The notes under the pieces: model-generated
What the model saw: only the letters and a program-made list of their open reading frames with translations
The model's database searches: none
Told to the model about the DNA's origin: nothing
Program-made: the position numbers and the translations under genes
Origin: UBA6019 sp035535055
GTDB lineage: Bacteria; Chloroflexota; Dormibacteria; Dormibacterales; Dormibacteraceae
Length of the DNA: 64,000 nt
Assembly: GCA_035535055.1 (NCBI GenBank)
Contig: DATLQT010000053.1
Location: 8,494-72,493 of the forward strand
Reading direction: 5' to 3'
In this document: positions 47,272 through 54,921 of the stretch, piece by piece
Layout of the letters: every line of letters begins with the position of its first letter
How positions within the stretch are numbered: position 1 is the stretch's first letter

Positions 47272-48099
47272 TCAGTCCCGGGAGGGTTTCCAGGTCCGAT
47301 TGAGGCTGCCGGTCGAATAACCCTCGAGGTCGAGAGCAACAAAGGTGTAACCCGCCTCCTTGAGGCCCTCGACCACGGCTTCGCGATGCTCGAAGAGCCG
47401 CTCCACCTCGTCGGGCTCGACCTCTACCCGGGCGACCTCGCCGTGGTGGCGGACGCGCACCTGGGCGAAGCCGAGGCCTTTGACGACCGTCTCCGCTCGC
47501 TCCACCTGGCGCAGCGCCTCGACCGTCACCGGCGTGCCGTGCGGAATTCGGGAGCTGAGGCAGGCGAAGGAAGGCTTGTTCCAGTTGGGCAGGCCCAGAG
47601 AGCGGGCCGCGAGCCGGATCTCCGCCTTGCCGAGGCCGGCTTCCAGGAGCGGAAAGCTCACGCCGCGGCGGACCGCCGAGGCATGGCCCGGTCGGTGGTC
47701 GCCGGCGTCGTCCGCGGTGGCGCCGTAGGCCAGGCGGGCCAGGCCGAGCGAGGCCCGAAGCGGCTCCAGGGTCTCGAAGAGCTCCTCCTTGCAATGGAAG
47801 CAGCGGTCGGGGTGGTTGCGCTGGTAGGCCTCCAGCTCGACCTCTGAGGTCTCGACCTCGACCAGCCTGGCACCCATGGCTGCCGCCAGCGCCCGCGCCT
47901 CCGCCTGTTCCGACTCGGGGTAGGCCGGCGAGGACGCCAGCACCGCGACCGCCCGGCCCGGCAGCTCCTCGAGCGCCAGCTTTAGGAGGAGCGTCGAGTC
48001 GACGCCGCCGGAGTAGGCGACCAGCACCGACCCCAGCCCGCGGAGGATCGAACGCGCGCGCTCGACGGCGGCCGGGTCGGAGCGCTGGAGCTGAATCAC
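47272..48099 (-). CDS. larE: LarE-type ATP-dependent sacrificial sulfur transferase
   Basis: 275 aa. The PP-loop AYSGGVDSTLL, the HPDRCFHCKEELF cysteine pair, GATADDAGDHRPG and the PSFACLSSRIPHGTPVT motif are the LarE signature. In lactobacilli LarE donates its own Cys sulfur to build the nickel-pincer cofactor of lactate racemase. No larA, larB or larC is in the window, so its role here could be another thiolation. It overlaps nothing but is 3 bp from mtnA and 14 bp from moeB. Confidence 0.92.
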   Translation of the reverse strand: MIQLQRSDPAAVERARSILRGLGSVLVAYSGGVDSTLLLKLALEELPGRAVAVLASSPAYPESEQAEARALAAAMGARLVEVETSEVELEAYQRNHPDRCFHCKEELFETLEPLRASLGLARLAYGATADDAGDHRPGHASAVRRGVSFPLLEAGLGKAEIRLAARSLGLPNWNKPSFACLSSRIPHGTPVTVEALRQVERAETVVKGLGFAQVRVRHHGEVARVEVEPDEVERLFEHREAVVEGLKEAGYTFVALDLEGYSTGSLNRTWKPSRD

Positions 48100-48113
48100 T
48101 TCAGCTCCGAACT

Positions 48114-48968
48114 CTAGACGGTGGCTTCCTGGGGCTCGACGGAGGACTCAAGCGCCGGCATGTTGCACCACTGCTCGTAATCGATCAACCCCGTCACCGT
48201 CGGGTTCTCGCCGCAGAGCACGCACTTCGGGTTCTTCCGCAGCTTGACCTCCCGAAAACGCATGTCGAGTCCCTCGAAGAGGAGCAGGCGACCGGCGAGC
48301 GGCTCGCCGATGTCGAGGATGTGCTTGATGGTCTCGAATGCCATCAGGCTGCCCACAATGCCCGGCAGCACCCCGAAGACGCCCGCCTCGGCGCAGGAGG
48401 CGACCGACCCGAGGGGCGGCGGCTCGCTGAAGAGACAGCGATAGCAGGCGGTTCCGTGGGCCGCGTCGAACATCGTCAACTGGCCCTCGAAGCGGTAGAT
48501 GGCTCCATGCACCAGTGGCTTGCCCAGGAAGAAGGCGGCGTCATTGGCGAGGTAGCGCGTCGGGAAGTTGTCGGTGCCATCGACGATGACGTCGTAGTCC
48601 TTGAAGACATCGAGCACGTTGCCGGAATCGAGGTGCTCGCGGATCCCGATGACCTCGACGTCCGGGTTCATCGACTTCATGCGATCGGCCGCCGAGTCGA
48701 CCTTGGGCCGGCCGAGGTCCTCAACGCCGTGGAGGATCTGGCGTTGGAGGTTGGAGGCGTCGACCTCGTCGAAGTCGACGATGCCGATCTTGCCGATGCC
48801 GGCGGCGGCCAGGTAGAGGCCGGCCGGCGAGCCTAGGCCGCCGGCACCGAGCAGCAGCACGCTGGTGTTCATCAGCTTGCGCTGGCCCTTGCCGCCCACC
48901 TCGGGCAGGATCAGGTGCCGCGCGTAGCGGGCGACCTGTTCGGGGGTGAATCCGTTCGGGGAAGCCAT
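48114..48968 (-). CDS. moeB: MoeB/ThiF-type adenylyltransferase
   Basis: 284 aa. It activates a sulfur-carrier protein C-terminus by adenylation. The nucleotide site is LLLGAGGLGSPAGLYLAAAG, followed by NLQRQILHGVEDLGRPK. Zinc is held by CYRCLFSEPP and CVLCGENP. MoeB (molybdopterin) and ThiF (thiamine) cannot be separated without the partner gene. The ATG follows a TATAAC -10 (48978-48983) by 9 nt and has no ribosome site, pointing to a leaderless message. Next gene is larE, also a sulfur-handling enzyme. Confidence 0.92.
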   Translation of the reverse strand: MASPNGFTPEQVARYARHLILPEVGGKGQRKLMNTSVLLLGAGGLGSPAGLYLAAAGIGKIGIVDFDEVDASNLQRQILHGVEDLGRPKVDSAADRMKSMNPDVEVIGIREHLDSGNVLDVFKDYDVIVDGTDNFPTRYLANDAAFFLGKPLVHGAIYRFEGQLTMFDAAHGTACYRCLFSEPPPLGSVASCAEAGVFGVLPGIVGSLMAFETIKHILDIGEPLAGRLLLFEGLDMRFREVKLRKNPKCVLCGENPTVTGLIDYEQWCNMPALESSVEPQEATV

Positions 48969-48977
48969 TACGGAACA

Positions 48978-48983
48978 GTTATA
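48978..48983 (-). promoter_or_regulatory. TATAAC -10 element of moeB
   Basis: On the minus strand TATAAC is followed 9 nt later by the moeB ATG. The -35 region is GC-rich and weak. The short distance predicts a leader of only a few bases. Confidence 0.55.
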
Positions 48984-49025
48984 CCCGGCCGCGGGCGCCC
49001 AAATTCCGGCACCTCCGCCCCGGGT

Positions 49026-49084
49026 TTCCGCGCTGAAACGGGCCGGGCGGCCTGGTCGGATGAGTGATTCGGCGCGGAAACGGG
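49026..49084 (+). repeat. Direct repeat (two 17-mers) upstream of the 49101 gene
   Basis: TTCCGCGCTGAAACGGG (49026-49042) and TTCGGCGCGGAAACGGG (49068-49084) match at 15 of 17 positions and begin 42 bp apart, close to four helical turns. They end just before a TCTAAT -10-like hexamer (49085-49090). The arrangement suits an activator or repressor binding the same DNA face twice. Confidence 0.5.
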
Positions 49085-49100
49085 TCTAATTTCCTCTGAG

Positions 49101-50003
49101 ATGGACAGCGAATACCTGGACGACGAGGAGGTCATCGCCCTCTACAACAAGGTGCGAGCTGGCCGGAAGACCTGGCCGGTCGACATCTGGAGCTCGCCGG
49201 CGGCGCTCCAGTACGCGGTGACGATCTTCGACTACTGGATCCATAACGTGATGGGCTGGAAGAGCTGGCCCGAGGCCCGGACGCGCGTCAACCCGGTCCT
49301 TCTCGAGGAGCACCGGCTGGCCGACATCGTAGAGAACGTGCTGGTGCCCGAGTTCGGCGAGGACTGGCTCGACTTCGAGGTCGTCCTCAACGAATCGATG
49401 CGGCTCAGCGAGGACGAGAACTGGGCGGTTGACCTGCTGGATCGGCAGGAGCGCGTCGAAGCCGCCTTCGAGCACGCCTTCGAGCAGCTGATCGGTTCGC
49501 CCCAGGCCAAGCCGGCCCTGCTGGCCACCTATCACCGCTTCCGCAACCACCTACTGCGAATGTGGGGCTCCTTCCAGGAGGCCCAGGCCGAGCGCGACAA
49601 GGCTCAGCGAGAGGAGGCGGCCAAGTTCTGGAAGGATCTCCGGCTGGTGCGCTCGACCCGCGGCCAGTCAGCTGAAGGCTGGTCGATCGTCAATACCGAG
49701 GACGAGCGTCTGGGCGAGGTCTCAATGAACTGGGGCGAGCCCCACCCGTACTGCCTGATCGTGCTCGACGAGCGGATCCCGGAGGGCGGGTGGGAGCAGG
49801 TGGTCTACCGCCTTGAGCAGGAGGTTCTGATCGAAGAGCCGGGGATCGTTAGCTTCGCCGTCTGGCACAAGAGCTTCCTGGGCGAGTACTACCGCTGTCT
49901 CGACTGCGGCGAGCTCCACAGCCAGTTCGACGACGAGGGGCCGGCGGATCTCCGCCTTCCCGGGATGCACGACCATGACGAGGACGACGACGACGACGAC
50001 TAA
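49101..50003 (+). CDS. Uncharacterised protein with CxxC and Asp-rich tail
   Basis: 300 aa from ATG 49101, ten nt after a TCTAAT -10. I recognise no family. The N-terminal half is helical (YNKVRAGRKTWPVDIW, AALQYAVTIFDYWIHNVM, AFEHAFEQLIGSPQAK). The middle has a helical, charged stretch (FQEAQAERDKAQREEAAKFW). The C-terminal half is beta-rich with LGEVSMNWGEPHPYCLIVLDERI and a CLDCGE pair, and ends in HDHDEDDDDDD, which could bind metal. No signal peptide or membrane segment. Stands alone between moeB and the convergent GT87-like gene. Confidence 0.75.
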   Translation: MDSEYLDDEEVIALYNKVRAGRKTWPVDIWSSPAALQYAVTIFDYWIHNVMGWKSWPEARTRVNPVLLEEHRLADIVENVLVPEFGEDWLDFEVVLNESMRLSEDENWAVDLLDRQERVEAAFEHAFEQLIGSPQAKPALLATYHRFRNHLLRMWGSFQEAQAERDKAQREEAAKFWKDLRLVRSTRGQSAEGWSIVNTEDERLGEVSMNWGEPHPYCLIVLDERIPEGGWEQVVYRLEQEVLIEEPGIVSFAVWHKSFLGEYYRCLDCGELHSQFDDEGPADLRLPGMHDHDEDDDDDD

Positions 50004-50014
50004 TTAATTAGGCG

Positions 50015-51256
50015 TCACCGCCGCCGGCGGACCCCCGACGGCCAGCACTCCCAGGCCAGGAATCCACTCACAGCTACAACAGCCACCGCCGTGAGCAGGG
50101 GCACGAAGACCAGCAACTCGAGGCCAAGCCAGGCGCCCAGCAGCACCCAGGCGCCCGCCCGCGGGCGCTGGAGCGACGGAAGGGCCCCGGCCAGGAGCAG
50201 TCCGGGGGCGACCAGCAGCGAGAGGTCGTGGGCGTGCTGGTAGGGACTGAGGGCGAAGGACCCGACCAGCGCCAGCGCGACCTGGATCCGGACCTCGGCC
50301 CGGGATCGCCAGAGCAACGCGGCCAGGCCGAGCAGGCAGGCGATCAGCACCGCCAGCTGGGCCGTGAGCGGGAGACCGGCGAGCTGGAGAAGGCCGCGGA
50401 GCGAGTACTGGGACTGCGTGTCGACGGCGAAGCCGCCACCGCCGGAGAAAGCCCATGGAGCCAGGATCCGGACCCATTGCAGGAGGGCCTGCCAGCCGAA
50501 GACCAGAAGCGAGAGCAGCACCAGCAGGGCCACCACCGCCGCGAAGGCCGCCACCGCGCGCCAAGCGCGGCGGACGAGCAGGAGCGCCGGCAGCAGCAGG
50601 ATGAGCTGCGGCTTGACGAGCGCCAACGCGGCAAAGCCCCCCGCGCCCGCACCCCACCCTCGCTGGGGGCTGGTCAGACGAGCTGAATCCACTCTGACGG
50701 CGAGGTCAAGAGTCTCGCTTAAGACGCGCTCCCCACGGGTCAGGAAGAGGGACGAGGCAGCCAGGGCCGCCAGCATGAGCGCGTCCGACTGGCCCTGGAG
50801 CAGAAGTACGTAAACCGGCAGCGACGCCGCTGCGGCCGCCCCCCCCAGCAGCGCCTTCCGACCGCGGAGGCCTGCCGCCCGCAGCAGCAACGCGATCGCG
50901 AGCGCCACCAGCAGGAGGATCGACGCCCCCCAGGAGATGTAGGCGGCGCGGAAGGGCAGCAGCCCTAGCGGGTAGAAGATCGGCGTCACCCACGGCGGCA
51001 GGAGATATGGCAGCAGGTTGTACTGGCCGCCCCATTGGGCGGTCACCTGGTCCTGGAACTGCTTTTGGACCGCGTAGTCGTAGACCACCCCCGGCCCGCG
51101 ATGGAGCAGGAGCAGGGAGATCCCGTAGTAGCCGAAGAAGTCGGGACCCCTGAGGTCGCTGGTGAAGGCAAAGCGGAGCCAGCCGACCAGCTCCCCCAAG
51201 GCCAGCTCGACGCAGGTTGCCACCGCCGCCCAGTAGCCGAGGTTGCGCAGCCTCAC
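50015..51256 (-). CDS. GT87-like (DUF2029) membrane glycosyltransferase
   Basis: 413 aa from GTG 51256. The first loop has SDLRGPDFFGYYGISLLL with the acidic residues expected of GT-C enzymes, then YDYAVQKQFQDQV and PYLLPPWVTPIFYPLGLLPFR, a DUF2029 pattern. LALVKPQLILLLPALLL is the typical later motif (KPQ). About ten helices. Family members use polyprenyl-phosphate-mannose or -arabinose; the acceptor is unknown. Confidence 0.8.
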   Translation of the reverse strand: MRLRNLGYWAAVATCVELALGELVGWLRFAFTSDLRGPDFFGYYGISLLLLHRGPGVVYDYAVQKQFQDQVTAQWGGQYNLLPYLLPPWVTPIFYPLGLLPFRAAYISWGASILLLVALAIALLLRAAGLRGRKALLGGAAAAASLPVYVLLLQGQSDALMLAALAASSLFLTRGERVLSETLDLAVRVDSARLTSPQRGWGAGAGGFAALALVKPQLILLLPALLLVRRAWRAVAAFAAVVALLVLLSLLVFGWQALLQWVRILAPWAFSGGGGFAVDTQSQYSLRGLLQLAGLPLTAQLAVLIACLLGLAALLWRSRAEVRIQVALALVGSFALSPYQHAHDLSLLVAPGLLLAGALPSLQRPRAGAWVLLGAWLGLELLVFVPLLTAVAVVAVSGFLAWECWPSGVRRRR

Positions 51257-51446
51257 CGCAACTGCGCACCCACCCGCAGCACCGCGTCGCGGCCCGCGGC
51301 GGTGCCAATCGCCTCCATCGGCAGGGAGACCAGGCCCAGTGGCACCACGGGAAGCGCAGACGGCGATCTGGATCCGTTCGCCGGTGATCGCTCGGTCGCG
51401 GCCTCGGCCAGTTCGCCCTCCTCCCCTTTACTACCGCCGCAGCGGC
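51257..51446. other. 190-bp gap between glucoamylase and GT87-like gene
   Basis: No convincing gene. A minus-strand frame ends at TGA 51253-51255 overlapping the GT87 GTG, but its upstream part is only an antisense-type shadow of the glucoamylase gene and its composition is unlike neighbouring proteins. Confidence 0.5.
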
Positions 51447-53699
51447 TCACCGGCAGGTGAGCGTGTAGTTGCGGCCCTCCCAACGATCGGCGAAATGGAT
51501 CGTCCAGCTCATCACCGCGCCGGGCCGCATGATCTGGGTCGGCAGCTCGGCGACATGGAGGCCGATCCCGCAGTCGACTGTCGCGCTCTCCTTGTAGGAG
51601 GCCCACTCGTCGGCGCTCCAGCGGACGGTCGCCGGCTCGATTAGCTGGATCTTGACCTTGCGGCCGCGGTGGAAGGACAGGATCTGGTGGGCCGCACTCC
51701 AGACGAAGGCAGGCTCGTGCGGCGGATCCTGGCAGTAACGCTGCGCGACCGCCGGCAGGAGATCGGCGCAGCGCTGGTTGGCGATCGTCGAAAGCAGCTT
51801 CAGGTACTCGGCGTGGGACCATCCGAGCGGGGCGGCTGAATTGGTGCCAAGCCCCGGGACGAGACCCCTGGCGGGTATGGCCGGAGCGTCCCAGACCTGT
51901 TCGGGCAGCATCAACCCCGGCCCGGCGAAGCTCTCGTAGGCGCGGGCTAGGTCAGTGGTGCGGGAGCCGCCGGCGAGGAACTCGTACTGTGCACGCTCCC
52001 CGGCCAGGATCGGCCACGCGCGGCCGACCCCTCCCGCCTGCCAGGGCGAGCCGTCGGGCATCTCTCCATACCCGTCGCCCGCGTAGCGGCGCCAGACCGG
52101 CCCGCCCGGACCCTGGTAGAGAAGCTGGGTGTCGACGGCGGCGAGGCTTGCCAGCACCGCCGGGTGGTCCGGCCGGCGAACCCCAAGTCGGACCAGCTCG
52201 AGGAAATCCGCGCTCACGACCGCGGCGGGCCCGGGCCCGATCTCGAAGTCCGAGCTCAGCCGGACGTAATGGCCGCTAGTGTTGCTGTAACACCAGGCTT
52301 CGACGCGGTCCGCCCAGTAGTCGGCGACGGCCAGGAAGTGGCCCGCGGCGAGATGCTCGCCGGCGGCGTTGGCGAACTCGGCGGCCGAGACCAGCGCCGC
52401 CACCGACGCCGCGATGGTCGATGGCGAGAGGCCGCCAGCATCCTCCCAGCGGTCGAGCGGTGTCATCGGCCCGCTCCGGACGAGATAGGTCGCCGCTCGC
52501 CGGACAAGGCCCGGGTAGGGGTCCCAATCGAGCCCCTCGGCGGCCCTGAGACGGCTGGCGAGGATGATCGGGTAAGCAGCCTCGTCGAGCTCCGTACCGT
52601 TCCAGTGCGGGCGGCCCGATGGCTGCCAGTTCTGGGGCCAGGAACCGTCCGGGCGCTGCACCCGCGCCAGGTGGCGCAGGGCCCGCGCGGCAGGCTCGTG
52701 ATCGCCGGCGCCGAGCAGAGCCGTCGTCAGGTGGTAGAGGTCGCGGGACCAGACCAGGTTGTAGACGTGGTTGCCATCTTGGTTGCTCTCCCCCCAGGGG
52801 GCGCCCGGCGCGGCGACATGCGCGCCCCGTTCCTCCTTGTCCTCGAGGCAGCGCAGCACGGTGATCGACGCTGTCGCCAGCGCTCCGCCGTCTCCCGCCA
52901 CTTGGAGCAGCCGCGGTGGCGGCTCGGCCTGCCGCCGCCACGCCTCCTCCAGCGCCGCGCGGGTCTTGGCGACGCCTCGCCGGAGCATTTCGCGGGCGGC
53001 CTCCTCCGCGTCGGGTCTGGAGTGCGCGAAGCCGACCGCCACCTGGAAGGCGCCGGCGTGGAGCGCCAGCTGGGCGCCGAGCGCGACGTTGCCAGGGCCC
53101 GCCGACGTATAGGTGGCCGTCATCTCGCCGTCGCTGTCGTGGAGGTCGACAAAGAGGTCGGAGCTATCGCGGAAGCCGGCACTGGCCTTCTCAAAGGGCC
53201 CACAGACGGCGATGTGGACGTCGCCCTGGCGGGCGAGCAGGGCAGGCGGCACGGTTGCGCTGACGCTGGCGTCGTTGCCGATCCCGAAGCGGTTCAGGTG
53301 CGGCGTGGCCATCAGGAAGAGGTGGAGATCGGGCAGCTCGGGGTTGAACTCGCCGGCGATCAGGAGGGCCTGGAGCTCGGTGTCGACCATGAACTCCTTG
53401 CTCAGGTGGTACTCGTCGTGCGAGCTGAAGACCTCGAAGATCGGCACCCCCGGCTTGAGCCAGCGAACTCTGTGGTCGGCCGCAGTGGCGTCGTCCACGG
53501 GCGGGATGCCGGGTGCGGCGACCAAGAAGCGAAGCTCATGAAGGACCGGCCGGTCAAGGCTCGGATAAAAGACCTCGCTCAGGTTGCCACCGGCGAGCGT
53601 GAACCAGACCCTTGACGAAACGCCTGGTGAGGTCCCGAAAGCCTGCTTGCGCCCGGGCCCCCAGACGGCAGGGGCGCCGGGCCCTCCGGGGGCCTCCAT
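51447..53699 (-). CDS. GH15 glucoamylase/glucodextranase
   Basis: 750 aa from ATG 53699; a longer frame upstream lies over the divergent dehydrogenase gene. Residues 1-270 are the bacterial GH15 N-terminal beta-sandwich (KQAFGTSPGVSSRVWFTLAGGNLSEVFYPSLDRP). The (alpha/alpha)6 barrel carries VYNLVWSRDLYHLTTALL, the acid-region PHWNGTELDEAAYPIILA and the base-region GRAWPILAGERAQYEFLAGG. It removes glucose from ends of alpha-glucan. There is no signal peptide, so it probably acts inside the cell on glycogen or maltodextrin. Product glucose is the substrate of the divergent dehydrogenase 13 bp away. Confidence 0.93.
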   Translation of the reverse strand: MEAPGGPGAPAVWGPGRKQAFGTSPGVSSRVWFTLAGGNLSEVFYPSLDRPVLHELRFLVAAPGIPPVDDATAADHRVRWLKPGVPIFEVFSSHDEYHLSKEFMVDTELQALLIAGEFNPELPDLHLFLMATPHLNRFGIGNDASVSATVPPALLARQGDVHIAVCGPFEKASAGFRDSSDLFVDLHDSDGEMTATYTSAGPGNVALGAQLALHAGAFQVAVGFAHSRPDAEEAAREMLRRGVAKTRAALEEAWRRQAEPPPRLLQVAGDGGALATASITVLRCLEDKEERGAHVAAPGAPWGESNQDGNHVYNLVWSRDLYHLTTALLGAGDHEPAARALRHLARVQRPDGSWPQNWQPSGRPHWNGTELDEAAYPIILASRLRAAEGLDWDPYPGLVRRAATYLVRSGPMTPLDRWEDAGGLSPSTIAASVAALVSAAEFANAAGEHLAAGHFLAVADYWADRVEAWCYSNTSGHYVRLSSDFEIGPGPAAVVSADFLELVRLGVRRPDHPAVLASLAAVDTQLLYQGPGGPVWRRYAGDGYGEMPDGSPWQAGGVGRAWPILAGERAQYEFLAGGSRTTDLARAYESFAGPGLMLPEQVWDAPAIPARGLVPGLGTNSAAPLGWSHAEYLKLLSTIANQRCADLLPAVAQRYCQDPPHEPAFVWSAAHQILSFHRGRKVKIQLIEPATVRWSADEWASYKESATVDCGIGLHVAELPTQIMRPGAVMSWTIHFADRWEGRNYTLTCR

Positions 53700-53712
53700 T
53701 CGGGGACTTAGT

Positions 53713-54921
53713 ATGAAGGGGATGCGAGCCATCGCCCTCGACAAGGCAAGTGGCAAGCCAGTCTTGAAAGAGGACGTCCCGGAGCCCCTGATCGGCTCGC
53801 CGGACCAGCTGCTGGTCAAAGTCCTCGAGGTCGGGATCTGCGGCACCGACCGGGCAATCGTCCGGGCCGAGACCGGCGAGCCGCCGCCGGGCGACGCCTA
53901 CCTGATCCTTGGTCACGAGATGCTGGGCGAGGTGGTGTCGGCCGGATCGGCGGCGGCCGACCAATACGCTCCCGGCGACCTCGTCGTCTGCACCGTCCGG
54001 CGCGCCTGCGGCCTGCCTGAGTGCCCGACCTGCGCCCACGGCGAGTCGGACATGTGCTACACGGGCAAGTTCACCGAACGGGGCATCTTTCACGCCCACG
54101 GCTACATGACCGAGCGGATCGTCGAATCGACCGACTACACGGTCAAGCTGCCATCCGCGCTCCGTCCCTACGGAGTCCTGATGGAGCCGACCACCGTCGT
54201 CGAGAAGGCGATCCTGGAGTCGGTGCTGGTCCAGCACCGACTCGACTGGGTGAAGCAGCTGTCGGGTGGCCAGATGATCGCCCGCGACTGGCGCTTCGTG
54301 CGCCGCGCCCTGATCGCCGGCGCGGGGCCGATCGGGATGATGGCCGCCTTCCTCCTCCGCCTTCACGACGTCGAGACCCACGTCACCGACGTGGTGCCGG
54401 CCGGCGGCTACAAATCCTCCCTGGTCAACTCGATCGGCGCCACCTACTGGAACGTGACCGAGACTCCGGTCACAGAGGTCGCCGCGAAGGTCGGCAACAT
54501 CGACCTGATCGTCGAGGCGACCGGGATCGCGCCCGTCGCCTACGAGCTCCTCGGTGCGCTAGGCGTGAACGGGATCCTGGTCTTCACCGGCGTCCCCGGG
54601 GATCGCGGCGGGGAGTTCCGGATGCAGGGCGGCCACCTGATGCGCCAGCAGGTGCTCTGGAACCAGGTGATCATGGGCTCGGTCAACGCCAACCGCTCCT
54701 ACTTCGTGCGAGCGGCGGAGGATCTGGCCGAGATCGCCCGGCGATGGCCCGAGGCGCTGGGCAAGGTGATCACCGCCCACCACCCCATGACGGACTACGC
54801 GACCGCGCTCACCACGCAGCCCCAGGACGAGGTGAAGGCGGTCTTCGACATAGTGGACGTCTCGGGACCCGCGCCCGGCACCGGTAGAATTCAGGTTCCT
54901 TCCGAGCGGGGAGGTGGCTGA
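53713..54921 (+). CDS. gdh: Zinc-type glucose 1-dehydrogenase (MDR superfamily)
   Basis: 402 aa. It oxidises glucose to gluconolactone with NAD(P). The catalytic zinc site is seen in EVGICGTDRAIVRAETGEPPPG and GHEMLGEVV; the structural zinc lobe is shortened and has ACGLPECPTCAHGESDMCYTGKFTERGIFHAHGYM, typical of archaeal-type glucose dehydrogenases. The Rossmann motif is LIAGAGPIGMMAAFLL. Its last codons run 14 bp into the tRNA-Ser gene, and the stop TGA lies inside the tRNA. Confidence 0.9.
   Translation: MKGMRAIALDKASGKPVLKEDVPEPLIGSPDQLLVKVLEVGICGTDRAIVRAETGEPPPGDAYLILGHEMLGEVVSAGSAAADQYAPGDLVVCTVRRACGLPECPTCAHGESDMCYTGKFTERGIFHAHGYMTERIVESTDYTVKLPSALRPYGVLMEPTTVVEKAILESVLVQHRLDWVKQLSGGQMIARDWRFVRRALIAGAGPIGMMAAFLLRLHDVETHVTDVVPAGGYKSSLVNSIGATYWNVTETPVTEVAAKVGNIDLIVEATGIAPVAYELLGALGVNGILVFTGVPGDRGGEFRMQGGHLMRQQVLWNQVIMGSVNANRSYFVRAAEDLAEIARRWPEALGKVITAHHPMTDYATALTTQPQDEVKAVFDIVDVSGPAPGTGRIQVPSERGGG

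Noticed and set aside
51253..51822. 189-codon minus-strand frame ending in a GTGA overlap with the GT87-like gene
   Set aside because: Most of it is a shadow of the glucoamylase gene; the unique 60 codons have no family features, so the overlap is probably chance.
53554..54381. 275-codon minus-strand frame opposite the glucose dehydrogenase
   Set aside because: Antisense of a gene with clear zinc and Rossmann motifs.
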